DNA of 64,000 bases from Methylobacterium iners (GTDB taxonomy: Bacteria; Pseudomonadota; Alphaproteobacteria; Rhizobiales; Beijerinckiaceae). The first letter of the stretch is position 1. The number at the start of each line of letters is the position of its first letter. The notes under the pieces were generated by a model. It made no database searches. It was given only the letters and a program-made list of their open reading frames with translations, and was not told where the DNA came from. The DNA is taken from contig NZ_BPQP01000020.1 of NCBI RefSeq assembly GCF_022179305.1, positions 85,170 to 149,169 of the forward strand, given 5' to 3'. Positions 29,330-38,972 of the stretch are shown here, one piece after another. Made by a program: the position numbers and the translations under genes.

Positions 29330-31245
29330 TGCAGCAGGTTGGCCAGGGGCACGCCGAGCCGCATGACGAGCCCTCCGGGCGCCCAATCCTGGTCGAGGGT
29401 GCCGTCGAGCTGGCCGGCGACGCTGCGCTCGGCGAGAACCGTGCCGAAGCCCTGCCGGTCCGGCGGACCCTCGACCCGGGGTCCGCCCGCCTCGGCCCAG
29501 GTCAGGCGATAGGTGTCGCCGTCGCGCGCGCCGGTCAGCGTCACGGTTCCTCCCTCCGTGGAGAGGCCGCCATACTTCATCGCATTCGTCGCCTGCTCAT
29601 GGACGATCAGCGCCAGGGCGGTGGCCGAGCGGTCGCCCACCGGCGCGTCGTCGCCGGCGATCGCGATCCGCTCGCGGCCGTCCTGGGTGTAGGCCGCGAG
29701 GATGAGGCGCATGAGGCCGAGCACCGTCTGGCCGTGCTCGTGGGGCAGGCTGTCGGGCGAGTGCGGGCGGACGTATTCGTGCGCCTGGGCCAGGGCGGCG
29801 AGGCGCCGGCGGAACCCGTCCACGAACGGTTTCGCCGCCGGATCACGGCGTCCCGAGAGGGCGGCGATGCCGCCGACCACCGCGAAGATGTTCTTGATGC
29901 GGTGCGACAGCTCGCGGATCAGGAGGTCGCGCGCCTCCTCAGCGCGCTTGCGCTCGCGCAGGTCGCGGGTCACCGTGGCAAAGCCCGCGGGCGTGCCGTC
30001 GTCGTTGCTCAGGGAGAAGATGTTGTAGAGCACCGCGATCGGCTCGTCGGTGACGCGATGGCGGAAGGCGAGCTCGCCCTCCCACCAGCCGCGGCTCCGG
30101 ACGGCCGGCAGCACCGCCTCGACGACGACCGCCCGGCTCGCATCGGTGAAGTAGTCGAGGATGTTCGTGCCCGCGACGGAACCCGGGTCCGGCAGGCCGA
30201 CGAGGCGCCGCCCCGCCTCGTTGACGTGCAGGACGTCGCCGTCCGGGGCGGTGATCCCGATGAAGTCCTTCGATTGCGCGACCACGGCGGCGAGCTTGCG
30301 CGCCTCGGCCTCGGCCCGCTTCAGGTCCTCGATGTCGGTGCAGGTGCCGAACCAGCGCTCGATCCGTCCTTCCGCGTCGTGCAGGGGCATCGCCCGGCCG
30401 AGCGTCCAGCGGTAGGTCCCCGAATGGTGGCGCAGGCGGTACTCGATCTCGTAGGGCTCGCCGGTCGCGAGGCTGTGGCGCCAGCGGGTCCACGCCTGCT
30501 CCTGGTCGTCGGGATGGAACATGTCGTTCCAGCCCTCGCCGTCCGTCGACCCGTAGGGCACGCCGGTGAACTCGTACCAGCGGTCGTTGTAGAAGTCGTG
30601 GAATCCGTCCGGAAGGGTCGTCCAGACCATCTGGGGCATGGCCGCCGCCATGACCCGGAAGCGCCGCTCGCCCGCCGCGAGCTCGGCCTCGCGGGCGGCG
30701 ACGGCGTCCCGTGTGCGGCGCGCCTCGAGCAGCGCCGAGACCTGACGGGCCAGCGCCCGCAGCGTCTCGATTTGGATCTCGGTGAGGCCCTCCGGCCGCG
30801 CCGCGCGGTCGAGGACGCAGAGGCTTCCCAGCGGCAGCCCTGCCTCCGTGCGGATGACGGCCCCGGCATAGAACTTCATGTGCGGCTCGCCCGTGACGAG
30901 CGGGTTCGCGGCGGTGCGCGGGTCGGCGGTCAGGTCGGGAATGACGAGGTCGTCGCCACCGAAGGCGAGGGCGCAGACGGATTGCTCGCGCGGCGTCTCC
31001 GAGCAGCCGAGGCCCCTCTCCGCCTTGAACCACTGCCGGTCGGCGTCGACGAGGCTGACCAGGGCGATCGGCGCCTCGCAGACCAGCGCCGCGATGCGGA
31101 TCAGGTCGTCGTAGGCGGGCTCCGGCGCGGTGTCGAGAATCCGCAGGTCGTGCAGATACGCGACCCGCTCGGCCTCGGTCCAGGTTTGCGGCGGCGAGCC
31201 GGATTCAGTCGGGGTCAAGCGGTCGGAGCCTCGCGGTCGGACCAT
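29326..31245 (-). CDS. GAF-PAS-PAS HWE-family histidine kinase
   Basis: A 639-aa soluble sensor. The order is GAF (about 30-180, LRILDTAPEPAYDDLIRIAA, KFYAGAVIRTEAGLPLGSLC), PAS/PAC with FHDFYNDRWYEFTGVPYGST (about 195-320), a second PAS (about 325-440) and an HWE/HisKA_2 kinase (about 440-630) with LIRELSHRIKNIFAVV, VHEQATNAMKYGG and LTWAEAGGP. The GAF and first PAS domains are close relatives of those in the broken kinase at 9952-13404. It shares an overlap with the HAD gene and lies upstream of the NepR-like gene, consistent with a stress-signalling role. Confidence 0.93.
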   Translation of the reverse strand: MVRPRGSDRLTPTESGSPPQTWTEAERVAYLHDLRILDTAPEPAYDDLIRIAALVCEAPIALVSLVDADRQWFKAERGLGCSETPREQSVCALAFGGDDLVIPDLTADPRTAANPLVTGEPHMKFYAGAVIRTEAGLPLGSLCVLDRAARPEGLTEIQIETLRALARQVSALLEARRTRDAVAAREAELAAGERRFRVMAAAMPQMVWTTLPDGFHDFYNDRWYEFTGVPYGSTDGEGWNDMFHPDDQEQAWTRWRHSLATGEPYEIEYRLRHHSGTYRWTLGRAMPLHDAEGRIERWFGTCTDIEDLKRAEAEARKLAAVVAQSKDFIGITAPDGDVLHVNEAGRRLVGLPDPGSVAGTNILDYFTDASRAVVVEAVLPAVRSRGWWEGELAFRHRVTDEPIAVLYNIFSLSNDDGTPAGFATVTRDLRERKRAEEARDLLIRELSHRIKNIFAVVGGIAALSGRRDPAAKPFVDGFRRRLAALAQAHEYVRPHSPDSLPHEHGQTVLGLMRLILAAYTQDGRERIAIAGDDAPVGDRSATALALIVHEQATNAMKYGGLSTEGGTVTLTGARDGDTYRLTWAEAGGPRVEGPPDRQGFGTVLAERSVAGQLDGTLDQDWAPGGLVMRLGVPLANLLH

Positions 31246-31378
31246 GCCATAGGACCGAACGCGGCCTCAGGAAAGTACGCGCCACCAATTTTCGGCCCGG
31301 ATGGTCAGGGTTGACCGCGATGAGCGCCCGCCTCGACTGTACGGTCGTGCATGTTCGCGCAACCTGCACTGTAAAGGT

Positions 31379-31412
31379 GACAGCTAGTGTATCATTACAT
31401 ACACTAGCTGTC
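31379..31412. promoter_or_regulatory. Perfect 14-bp inverted repeat upstream of the HWE kinase
   Basis: GACAGCTAGTGTAT, a 6-nt loop (CATTAC) and ATACACTAGCTGTC form perfect arms. The element is AT-rich in a GC-rich background. It lies 134 bp upstream of the kinase and 18 bp downstream of the old yellow enzyme gene, both on the minus strand. It could be a dimeric repressor operator or the terminator of the upstream gene, although no T-run follows. Confidence 0.6.
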
Positions 31413-31429
31413 GTCCTATCACATCTTGT

Positions 31430-32521
31430 TTACGCGGCCCGGCTCGCGGCCAGAACCGGGTAGTCTACGTAGCCCTCCGGCCCCTGGCTGTACCAGGTCC
31501 GCGCATCGTCCTTGTTGAGAGGCGCGCCCGCGGCGAGGCGCGCCGGCAGGTCGGGATTGGCGATGAACGGGCGGCCGAAGGCGATGGCGTCCGCCTCGCC
31601 GGCATCGAGGACCGCCTGGGCGCGGGGCCCGTCGTAATCCGAGTTCAGCACGAGGGGACCGCCGAAGGCCCGCTTGATGGTCGGCGCCACCGGCGGATGG
31701 TTCGGCTTGCCGAAGGTGCCCTCGGGCCCGGGCTCGCGCAGCTCGACGAAGGCGATGCCGATCCCGGCGAGCGCCGCGGCGGCCGGCCCGAACAGGGCGT
31801 CCGGGTTCGAATCGTCGACGCCCTGGATGGCGCCGTTCGGCGAGAGCCGCACGCCGGTGCGGTCCCGGCCGACGACGCTCGCCACGCGCTCCGTCACCTC
31901 GGCGAGCAGCCGGACCCGGTTCTCGATCGAGCCGCCGTAGCGGTCGGTGCGGAAGTTGGAGCCGTCGCGCAGGAACTGGTCGATCAGGTAGCCGTTCGCC
32001 GCGTGAATCTGCACGCCGTCGAAGCCGGCGGCCACCGCGTTGCGCGCCGCGCGCTCGTAATCGGCGAGCAGCCGCGGGATCTCGTCGAGCTCGAGGGGCC
32101 GGGCCTCGGCATAGGGCTTCTTGCCCTCGTAGGTATGCGCCTGGTCCGGCGCCGTGGTGGCCGAGGCCGAGACCGGCTTCTCGCCGCCGAGGAAGTCCGG
32201 GTGGACGATGCGGCCCATGTGCCAGAGCTGGCACAGGATGCGCCCGCCCTCCTCGTGGACCGCCCGGACGATCGGCTTCCAGGCCTCGACCTGCTCGTCC
32301 GACCAGATGCCCGGGGCGAAGGGCCAGCCGAGCCCCTCGCGGCTGATCCCGGTGGCCTCCGTCAGGATCAGGCCGGCGCTGGCGCGCTGGCGATAGTACT
32401 CGACCATGATCGGCGTCGGCACGTGGGCGCGGCTGGCGCGGGCGCGGGTGAGCGGCGCCATGAAGACGCGGTTCTTGGCCTCGATCGCGCCGATGCGGAT
32501 CGGATCGGACAGTGACGGCAT
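31430..32521 (-). CDS. Alkene reductase, old yellow enzyme family (NemA-like)
   Basis: A 363-aa FMN-dependent oxidoreductase that reduces activated C=C bonds and some nitro compounds or N-ethylmaleimide with NAD(P)H. It shows the OYE landmarks [47 protein letters not shown], the paired catalytic HxxN in [27 protein letters not shown] and [14 protein letters not shown]. The start [11 protein letters not shown] at 32521 fits the family; the open frame upstream to 32668 is discarded. It is divergent from plsX across 350 bp. The physiological substrate is unknown. Confidence 0.94.
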   Translation of the reverse strand: MPSLSDPIRIGAIEAKNRVFMAPLTRARASRAHVPTPIMVEYYRQRASAGLILTEATGISREGLGWPFAPGIWSDEQVEAWKPIVRAVHEEGGRILCQLWHMGRIVHPDFLGGEKPVSASATTAPDQAHTYEGKKPYAEARPLELDEIPRLLADYERAARNAVAAGFDGVQIHAANGYLIDQFLRDGSNFRTDRYGGSIENRVRLLAEVTERVASVVGRDRTGVRLSPNGAIQGVDDSNPDALFGPAAAALAGIGIAFVELREPGPEGTFGKPNHPPVAPTIKRAFGGPLVLNSDYDGPRAQAVLDAGEADAIAFGRPFIANPDLPARLAAGAPLNKDDARTWYSQGPEGYVDYPVLAASRAA

Positions 32522-32871
32522 GGATGAACTCTCGATGGATATCGGTTGGGCGCCGGGGACGCGGCCGGCGCTCTCGCCGGCGCTGCGGCTCGCTCCTAGT
32601 TGGGCGTTGCCCCGGCATCCGCCAGGGCTCCGGACGCGGGGCTGCCACCGCCGTGCGTCCGCGCACATCGGACGGAACCTTCCCTTCAGGGGTCCGCAAC
32701 CGCCCGGCGCGGAACGGGCCGGATCAGATTTCGTTTGCCCACGGGGCGCGAGGCGCTATTTTCCGCCCCGCCGGGGACGGGGCCCCGTCTCGGCCTCCGC
32801 CTCGCGCCGATTTCCTTGCACCCCTTCGCGGAGGGGATTCCCTTCGCCCAAGAGGCTACCGGCCGACCAGC
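32522..32871. other. 350-bp divergent intergenic region (alkene reductase / plsX)
   Basis: It presumably holds both promoters. No small ORF, riboswitch or strong repeat was recognised; the plus-strand frame is open through it, but its composition is Arg/Pro-rich. Confidence 0.5.
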
Positions 32872-33906
32872 ATGTCCCAGAGAGTCTGCATCTCGCTCGA
32901 CGCCATGGGCGGCGATCACGGTCCCTCGACGGTGGTGCCGGGCGCCGGCATCGCCCGCGAGCGCCATCCCGAGATGACCTTCCTGATGTTCGGCGACGAG
33001 GCCGTGCTCGCGCCCCTCGTCGCCGCCGAGCCGCGGCTGAAGGGGGCCGTCGAGATCCGCCACACCACGGTCGCGATCACCATGGACGACAAGCCGAGCC
33101 AGGCGGTGCGCGCGGGGCGCGGCAAATCCTCGATGTGGCAGGCGATCCAGGCCGTGCGGGACGGGCAGGCCGATGCCGCGGTCTCGGCCGGCAATACCGG
33201 CGCGCTCATGGCGATGTCGAAGATCTGCCTCAAGACGCTCGCCGGCGTCGAGCGGCCGGCCATCGCCTGCCTGTGGCCGACGGTGCGCGGCGAGAGCGTC
33301 GTGCTCGATGTCGGCGCCACCATCGGCACGGATGCCGAGCACCTCGTCGAGATGGCGCTGATGGGCGCCGCCATGGCCCGGATCGTGTTCGACCTCGACC
33401 GCCCGACGGTCGGGCTCCTCAATGTCGGCACCGAGGAGATGAAGGGCAACGAGGCGGTCAAGGAGGCCGCCCGCATCCTGCGCGAGGTCGAGTTGCCGAC
33501 GCTCGCCTATCACGGCTTCGTCGAGGGCAACGATCTCGGCCGCGGCACCGTGGACGTCGTGGTCACCGAGGGCTTCACCGGCAACATCGCGCTCAAGACC
33601 GCGGAGGGCACGGCCAAGCAGATCGCCACTTATCTGCGCGCCGCCATGAGCCGGACCCTGTCGGCCAAGATCGGCTACTTCTTCGCCCGCCAGGCCTTCG
33701 GCGCCCTGCGCGAGAAGATGAACCCGAGCCGGGCCAATGGAGGCGTCTTCCTCGGGCTCGAGGGCATCGTCATCAAGAGCCACGGCTCGGAGAACGCGGC
33801 AGGCTTCGCGTCCGCCATCGACCTCGCCCACGACATGGCCCGCCACGACCTCATGCGCACGATCCGCGACATGCTCGAGTCGACGCCGATGGCGGTGCCG
33901 GCATGA
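32872..33906 (+). CDS. plsX: Phosphate acyltransferase PlsX
   Basis: A 344-aa enzyme that converts acyl-ACP to acyl-phosphate at the start of phospholipid synthesis. Family signatures are [76 protein letters not shown] and [20 protein letters not shown]. The start at ATG 32872 begins the signature; the open frame upstream is not used. Its stop overlaps the fabH start by ATGA, and ihfA and a MerR gene follow, the conserved alphaproteobacterial cluster. Confidence 0.97.
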   Translation: MSQRVCISLDAMGGDHGPSTVVPGAGIARERHPEMTFLMFGDEAVLAPLVAAEPRLKGAVEIRHTTVAITMDDKPSQAVRAGRGKSSMWQAIQAVRDGQADAAVSAGNTGALMAMSKICLKTLAGVERPAIACLWPTVRGESVVLDVGATIGTDAEHLVEMALMGAAMARIVFDLDRPTVGLLNVGTEEMKGNEAVKEAARILREVELPTLAYHGFVEGNDLGRGTVDVVVTEGFTGNIALKTAEGTAKQIATYLRAAMSRTLSAKIGYFFARQAFGALREKMNPSRANGGVFLGLEGIVIKSHGSENAAGFASAIDLAHDMARHDLMRTIRDMLESTPMAVPA

Positions 33907-34880
33907 CGATGCTGCGCTCCGTCGTGGTCGGCTGCGGCTCCCACCTTCCGGCCAAGGTCGTCACCAACGACGAGCTCTCGCAGCGCGTCGAGACCTCCGA
34001 CGCGTGGATCGTCCAGCGCACCGGCATCCGCCAGCGCCACATCGCCGATGCGGGCGAGACCACCTCGGTGCTCGGCACCCGCGCGGCGCGGGCGGCGCTC
34101 GACGATGCGGGCATGGGACCCGAGGACATCGACCTCGTGATCTGCGCGACCTCGACGCCGGACCACACCTTCCCCTCCACCGCCACGCAGATCCAGGCGG
34201 CCTTGGGCATCCACCAGGGCGCGGCCTTCGACCTCCAGGCGGTCTGCGCCGGCTTCGTCTACGGCGTCGCCACCGCCGACAAGTTCCTGACGACGGGCGG
34301 GGCCAAGCGCGCGCTGGTGGTCGGCGCCGAGACCTTCTCGCGCATCCTCGACTGGACGGACCGCACCACCTGCGTCCTGTTCGGGGACGGCGCCGGCGCG
34401 ATCGTCCTGGAGGCGCGGGAGGGCGAGGGCACGAGCGCCGACCGGGGCGTGCTGAATGCGAGCCTGCGCTCCGACGGGCGCCACCGCGAAAAGCTCTACG
34501 TCGACGGCGGCCCGGGCTCGACGGGCACGACGGGGTTCCTGCGCATGGAAGGCAAGGAGGTCTTCCGCTTCGCCGTGGGCTCCGTCACCGACGTGATCGC
34601 GGAGTCCTTCCGGGCCACCGGCACGACGCCCGAGGAGCTCGACTGGTTCGTGCCACACCAGGCCAACCGGCGCATCATCGAGGCCTCCGCCGACAAGCTC
34701 GGCATCGCTCGCGAGAAGGTGGTGCTCACGGTCGACCGCCACGGCAACACCTCGGCGGCCTCGATCCCGCTGGCGCTGGACGTGGCGCGCAAGGACGGCC
34801 GCATCCGCGAGGGCGACCTCGTCATGATCGAGGCCATCGGCGGCGGCTTCACCTGGGGCGCCTCCCTGATCCGCTGGTAG
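33903..34880 (+). CDS. fabH: 3-oxoacyl-ACP synthase III (FabH)
   Basis: A 325-aa condensing enzyme that starts fatty-acid chains from acetyl-CoA and malonyl-ACP. The triad is present: Cys in [13 protein letters not shown] near residue 112, His in [13 protein letters not shown] near 250 and Asn in [14 protein letters not shown] near 280. [16 protein letters not shown] and the C-terminal [13 protein letters not shown] are also typical. It overlaps plsX by 4 bp and is probably translationally coupled. Confidence 0.97.
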   Translation: MTMLRSVVVGCGSHLPAKVVTNDELSQRVETSDAWIVQRTGIRQRHIADAGETTSVLGTRAARAALDDAGMGPEDIDLVICATSTPDHTFPSTATQIQAALGIHQGAAFDLQAVCAGFVYGVATADKFLTTGGAKRALVVGAETFSRILDWTDRTTCVLFGDGAGAIVLEAREGEGTSADRGVLNASLRSDGRHREKLYVDGGPGSTGTTGFLRMEGKEVFRFAVGSVTDVIAESFRATGTTPEELDWFVPHQANRRIIEASADKLGIAREKVVLTVDRHGNTSAASIPLALDVARKDGRIREGDLVMIEAIGGGFTWGASLIRW

Positions 34881-34975
34881 GCCAAACGCGCGGTTGACCC
34901 CGGCACGAACGCCGATTAGCGTGTGCGATCATAGAGATACGCAAGAAACGTCGAATCGGATTTGGGGACAGACGC

Positions 34976-35299
34976 ATGACGGGGAAGACGGTCACACGCG
35001 CCGATCTGAGCGAGGCCGTCTACCAGCAGGTGGGTCTCTCCCGCACCGAATCCTCCGCCCTCGTCGAGACCGTCCTGTCCGAGATCTGCACCTGCCTCGC
35101 CGCCGGCGAGACCGTGAAGCTGTCCTCCTTCGGCTCCTTCGTGGTGCGCAGCAAGGGCAAGCGAGTCGGACGCAATCCGAAGACCGGCGTCGAGGTGGCG
35201 ATCGAGCCGCGCCAGGTCATGGTGTTCAAGCCCTCCAACGTGCTCAAGGCCCGCATCAACGGGCTGAACGGCAGCGGCATTCACGATAGCGACGATTGA
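34976..35299 (+). CDS. ihfA: Integration host factor subunit alpha
   Basis: A 107-aa DNA-bending protein. It shows [60 protein letters not shown] and [20 protein letters not shown], the IHF-alpha core with the Pro in the beta-arm (GRNPKTG) that intercalates into DNA. It follows fabH after 95 bp and precedes a MerR-type gene by 8 bp. IHF sharply bends DNA in replication, recombination and transcription. Confidence 0.96.
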   Translation: MTGKTVTRADLSEAVYQQVGLSRTESSALVETVLSEICTCLAAGETVKLSSFGSFVVRSKGKRVGRNPKTGVEVAIEPRQVMVFKPSNVLKARINGLNGSGIHDSDD

Positions 35300-35307
35300 G
35301 ACCGACC

Positions 35308-35790
35308 ATGCCGCTCGCCGCCCGCGCCGCCGACGCGTCCGAGGGATCGGAGAAGCGCCCCGGCGCCTTCCGCACCATCAGCGAGGTCGCCGAGGAGCTC
35401 GACGTGCCCCAGCACGTCCTGCGCTTCTGGGAGACGAAGTTCGGGCAGATCAAGCCGGTCAAGCGCGCCGGCGGGCGCCGCTACTACCGGCCCGACGACA
35501 TCGACCTGATCAAGGGCGTCCGCCGCCTCCTGCACGGGCAGGGCTACACGATCCGCGGCGCCCAGCGCATCCTCAAGGAGAGCGGCGTGCGCTTCGTCCA
35601 GTCGGTCGGACGCGGCGAGGCCGAGGCGGTGGCGCCCCCGGTCGATGAGGCGGAGGCGCAGGAGGTTTCTTCGGAAGCTGGCGCGCTATCGGCCGACGAT
35701 CGTTCCGCGCTGGAGGCTGTGCTTCGCGACCTCTACGCCTGCCAGGACACGCTGGCGGCGATGCGAGTGCCGCCGGAGCCGGCGGGCTGA
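35308..35790 (+). CDS. MerR family transcriptional regulator
   Basis: A 160-aa regulator with an N-terminal winged helix-turn-helix: [60 protein letters not shown] then [12 protein letters not shown]. No metal-ligand cysteines are present in a C-terminal effector region, which is acidic and probably a dimerisation tail. This gene after ihfA is a fixed feature of Rhizobiales genomes. ATG 35308 is preferred; TTG 35296 would overlap the ihfA stop. Its regulon is not known. Confidence 0.92.
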   Translation: MPLAARAADASEGSEKRPGAFRTISEVAEELDVPQHVLRFWETKFGQIKPVKRAGGRRYYRPDDIDLIKGVRRLLHGQGYTIRGAQRILKESGVRFVQSVGRGEAEAVAPPVDEAEAQEVSSEAGALSADDRSALEAVLRDLYACQDTLAAMRVPPEPAG

Positions 35791-35808
35791 TTGCATCCGC
35801 AGCGCGCC

Positions 35809-35839
35809 GTTTCCCGGGCGCCTGAAGCGTCAGCGAAAC
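35809..35839. repeat. Dispersed palindromic repeat, copy 2 (after merR-like gene)
   Basis: GTTTCCCGGGCGCCTGAAGC and GTCAGCGAAAC form a hairpin 18 bp after the stop of the MerR gene. It is similar to 23640-23668, which lies at the same spacing after dnaX. Confidence 0.6.
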
Positions 35840-35874
35840 GTCTGACGGCGTGGTTCGCGGAGACGGGGTTTCCG

Positions 35875-36576
35875 TCAGGCCCGTGCGATCCAGCCCCGCC
35901 ACGTGAAGGCCGCGTAGAACAGCGCGACGTCCCGAAAGCCGCCATCGAGCAGGATGTCGGCATCCTGCTGGGGATCGAGAGCGGGAAGGCTCGCCTCCAC
36001 CGCTGCGCGCGCTTTCCGGGCCTGCTCCCGATCCACGCCCGAGGCGAGCGCGTACGCCTCATAGCGGTCGAGCCACCGCGGCCGCTCGTCCTGCGGAAAG
36101 CTGCCGTGGGCGGCAACGAAGGGTGCGGCGGCTCTCAGTCGCCGATGGATGGCGCAAACCGTCGCCTCACGCTCAACGGCATCGAGGAAGTGCAGCGTCA
36201 GCAGGCACGTCGCCGCGTCGAAGGGCCCGGCTGGCGCGTCATCGATGTAGCCCTGGATCAATGTGACCCGATCCATCAGCGGACCGAGCGTCCGCTCCGC
36301 CTGCAGCAGCATCTCCCGGGAAGGATCGACGCCCACGAAGGTCCAGCGAGGCTGAGCCTCGACTAGAGCCCGCAATTCCAGTCCACCCCCGGCGCCGAGC
36401 ACCAAGACCTGCGCATCGGGCGGCGTTCCCTCGGCCAGCAGGATGCCGGTCATCCTGTGAAGGGCCTCGAAACCGGGAACGAAACGAGGCGGCCCCTCCG
36501 CATACCTGGCTACCGCCGCCGGGTCGTCGAAGGAGGCCACAAAATCGAGCGGCGCCTGTTTCGCGCTATGCGACAT
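35875..36576 (-). CDS. Class I SAM-dependent methyltransferase
   Basis: A 233-aa protein with the AdoMet-binding motif I VLVLGAGGGLELRALV near residue 70, the acidic loop FVGVDPSREML (motif II), and FDAATCLLTLHFLD for motif IV. N-terminal FVASFDDPAAVARYAEGPPRF resembles tRNA or small-molecule methyltransferases of the TehB/UbiE group. Start ATG 36576 overlaps the upstream Rrf2 gene by 11 bp. The substrate is unknown; control by the adjacent Rrf2 regulator is likely. Confidence 0.85.
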   Translation of the reverse strand: MSHSAKQAPLDFVASFDDPAAVARYAEGPPRFVPGFEALHRMTGILLAEGTPPDAQVLVLGAGGGLELRALVEAQPRWTFVGVDPSREMLLQAERTLGPLMDRVTLIQGYIDDAPAGPFDAATCLLTLHFLDAVEREATVCAIHRRLRAAAPFVAAHGSFPQDERPRWLDRYEAYALASGVDREQARKARAAVEASLPALDPQQDADILLDGGFRDVALFYAAFTWRGWIARA

Positions 36577-37030
36577 CGGGACGAGCCTCCTGCGCACAGC
36601 GTTCGCGCTTCGCGAACCGGGCGTGGAAATCGGCACTGAGTTGTCCAAGGGTCACGTCGCCGAGACGCGCCATCAACAGGCTCTCCGCCTCCTCGAAGGC
36701 TGTCGCGAGCGCAGCGTTCACGGCCTGCTCGACAAGGCAGGCGGGCGCGACGTTGCGGTGGCCCATCGCGAAGAGCTCCGGCGCTCCCAAGGCGAGGTAG
36801 ACGTCGTGAAGGCTCACCCGGTCGAAGTCGCAGCAAAGGGTCCAGCCTCCCCCATGCCCCTTCTCGGAGGCCACGAGGCCGAGATCGCGCAGCCCTCCCA
36901 TGATGCGGCGGATCACGACCGGATTGGTCTGCATCATGACGGCCAGCCGCTCGGAGGTTACCGGCTGCTTGAACTCGGCCATATGGAGGAGGACGTGGAG
37001 CACCCCTGACAATCGACTGTCTCGTCTCAT
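36566..37030 (-). CDS. Rrf2 family transcriptional regulator
   Basis: A 154-aa Rrf2 protein. The winged helix reads SGVLHVLLHMAEFKQPVTSE, RLAVMMQTNPVVIRRIMGGL and KGHGGGWTLCCDFDRVSLHD. The central region has a single Cys in NVAPACLVEQAV and another near the C-terminus, without the three-Cys iron-sulphur pattern of IscR or NsrR, so it may be a redox- or ligand-sensing YwnA-like member. It is co-oriented and overlapping with a methyltransferase and divergent from an NAD(P)-binding protein gene, which are its likely targets. Confidence 0.9.
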   Translation of the reverse strand: MRRDSRLSGVLHVLLHMAEFKQPVTSERLAVMMQTNPVVIRRIMGGLRDLGLVASEKGHGGGWTLCCDFDRVSLHDVYLALGAPELFAMGHRNVAPACLVEQAVNAALATAFEEAESLLMARLGDVTLGQLSADFHARFAKRERCAQEARPDVA

Positions 37031-37209
37031 GTAACTTTACTTGTTTCATGATGACGGCATTGTCAACGCGCGTTGCACGCAGGGAGGAGTTCCACGCATG
37101 CGCGCGCGATCCTGCCGTTCGCGCGCCCCGTGCCCATCAGGGCCAGGTCGTTCGTCGACGAGGCCGCGCGTGTCATCGAGGCAGGATGGGCAAGGCGGGA
37201 GGATCGGAC

Positions 37210-37839
37210 ATGAGACTGCTGTTGGTGGGAGCGACTGGCCTCGTCGGGCAGCACGTCCTTGCAAGGGCGCTGGGGGATGAACGCGTCGAGGCAATCGTAG
37301 CCCCGGCGCGACGTGCCCTGCCGCAACACGCGAAGCTCCTCGCACCGGTCGTGGACTTCGACCGCTTGCCCGCAGACGCGGATTGGTGGCGCGCCGACGC
37401 GGTCCTCTGCGCCCTCGGCACCACGATTCGCGCGGCAGGCTCGCAGGCGGCGTTTCGCAAGGTGGATCACGATTACCCGCTCGCCGTCGCCAGCCTGGCC
37501 AAGGCTCGTGGCGCGACGACCTTCGTGCTGAACTCGGCGATGAGCGCTGACCCGACTTCTCGGTTCTTCTACTCCCGCGTGAAGGGGGAGGTGGAGCGTG
37601 ACCTGGCCGCGCTGGAGTTCCGGTCGCTGACGCTGGTGCGGCCCGGTCTCATCGGCGGCCGACGCAGCGAGCCGCGTCCTGCCGAGCGCGTCGGTTCCAC
37701 CGTTCTGGGGCTCCTCGGGCCGGTCCTCCCGAAGGCGCTCCGCATCAATCCGGCGGAGCGGATTGCGCAGGTCATGCTCGATGCCGCCCTGGCCGGCCGG
37801 CCCGGCACGCGCGTCATCCGGTCGGCGGAGCTGAACTGA
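37210..37839 (+). CDS. NAD(P)-binding Rossmann-fold protein (epimerase/HTATIP2-like)
   Basis: A 209-aa short-chain dehydrogenase-like protein with the dinucleotide motif MRLLLVGATGLVGQHVLARA at the N-terminus, AVLCALGTTIRAAGSQAAFR near 75 and a YxxxK pair in FFYSRVKGEVERDLAALEF near 140. It resembles small atypical SDRs (YwnB/HTATIP2 group) thought to be oxidoreductases or flavin reductases. The start at ATG 37210 follows GGATCGGAC and begins the fold. It is divergent from the Rrf2 regulator. Confidence 0.85.
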   Translation: MRLLLVGATGLVGQHVLARALGDERVEAIVAPARRALPQHAKLLAPVVDFDRLPADADWWRADAVLCALGTTIRAAGSQAAFRKVDHDYPLAVASLAKARGATTFVLNSAMSADPTSRFFYSRVKGEVERDLAALEFRSLTLVRPGLIGGRRSEPRPAERVGSTVLGLLGPVLPKALRINPAERIAQVMLDAALAGRPGTRVIRSAELN

Positions 37840-38018
37840 GACGGTCGTACCCGCCACGCGTGTTGCCGGCGGCACTCCGATCCGTGCGGCTTCTCGTGCT
37901 GGCGCCAAATCGGGTTCGGCCGAGCACCGGACCCCAAGCTGGTTCCGGCTTCCGGTCCGGTGCCGAAACAAGAAGCCGGATCCGTCCGAGGGAAGGGCCG
38001 GGTCGGGTGAACCGAATC

Positions 38019-38702
38019 TCAGCCCCGTCCCGAGCGCGCCGCAAGCCAGATCGTGTGCCGCGCACCGCCGCGCCCGGCACGAGCACGGACCGTGACGGTC
38101 TCCACCGCAAAGCCCGCTTGGGCGAGCCGCCGGGTGAAGGCGGCGTCGGGCGCGGCGGACCAGACGGCGAGCACACCGCCGGGGCGAAGCGCATTGCGGG
38201 CAGCGCTGAGGCCGACCGCGTGGTAGAGGCGGTCGTTGGAGGGCCGGGTCAGGCCGTCCGGGCCGTTGTCGACGTCGAGCAGGATGGCGTCGTAGGCCCC
38301 GCGCGCCGTGCGGATCGCCTCGGCCACGTCGCCCTCGCGGATCGCGACGCGGGAATCATCGAGACCGCGGCCCGAGACCTCCGCGAGCGGTCCGCGCGCC
38401 CAGGCCACGACACCTGGAACCAGCTCGGCGACGGTGATCGCGGCATCCGGCCCCAGCGCGGCGAGCGCCGCGCGCAGGGTGAAGCCCATTCCGAGGCCGC
38501 CGATGAGCACGTGGGCGCCGGCCCGCGCCCCGATCCGCCCGCAGGCCAGCGTCGCCAGCGCCTCCTCGGAGCCGCTGAGCCGGCTGTTCATCAGCTCGTT
38601 GTCGCCGAGCCGGATCGCGAACTCGGACCCGCGCCGGAAAAGGCGCAGGGTGCCAGCCTCACCGGGGATCGGGATCGTGTCGAGGAGCGTCCAGGGGATC
38701 AC
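38019..38702 (-). CDS. Spermidine synthase-like methyltransferase-fold protein
   Basis: A 227-aa protein. TIPIPGEAGTLRLFRRGSEF, AIRLGDNELMNSRLSGSEE, VLIGGLGMGFTLRAALAALG, ITVAELVPGVVAWARGPLAE and YDAILLDVDNGPDGLTR are typical of spermine/spermidine synthase-like proteins in Rhizobiales. The shorter length (polyamine synthases are about 280 aa) and lack of an N-terminal beta-domain suggest a relative rather than a true polyamine synthase. The acceptor is unknown. It stands alone between a repeat and a GC-rich 180-bp spacer. Confidence 0.8.
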   Translation of the reverse strand: MIPWTLLDTIPIPGEAGTLRLFRRGSEFAIRLGDNELMNSRLSGSEEALATLACGRIGARAGAHVLIGGLGMGFTLRAALAALGPDAAITVAELVPGVVAWARGPLAEVSGRGLDDSRVAIREGDVAEAIRTARGAYDAILLDVDNGPDGLTRPSNDRLYHAVGLSAARNALRPGGVLAVWSAAPDAAFTRRLAQAGFAVETVTVRARAGRGGARHTIWLAARSGRG

Positions 38703-38772
38703 CAGGGCCTCGACTTAAGAACGATATCTGAACCAAAGGCGAAGGGCAGATTGAGAAAGATAGCCGAACACC

Positions 38773-38884
38773 GTCATTCCGGGGCGCCGAAGGCGAACCC
38801 GGAATTCGGAGCCGCCGACGGTGCCTTAGCTGGCGCTCGCGGTGGTTATGGATCCCGGGTTCCGCTGCGCGGCCCCGGGATGAC
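38773..38884. repeat. Dispersed inverted repeat, family A copy 2
   Basis: This 112-bp element begins GTCATTCCGGGGC and ends GCCCCGGGATGAC, with internal GAACCCGGAATTC and GATCCCGGGTTCC. It is the counterpart of 28103-28216 and fills most of the gap between ftfL and the spermidine synthase-like gene. Confidence 0.8.
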
Positions 38885-38972
38885 AGCGTTGGCTTCATCA
38901 TCGTTGCGGCGAACGACGGCGGCATTCTAGGTTCGCACGTCTCATGGAACCATGCCGGCCCCGCTGACCGCC

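Noticed and set aside
29329-31314. 661-aa plus-strand ORF opposite the HWE kinase
   Set aside because: His/Arg/Gly-rich shadow frame in GC-rich DNA; the minus strand has clear GAF, PAS and kinase motifs.
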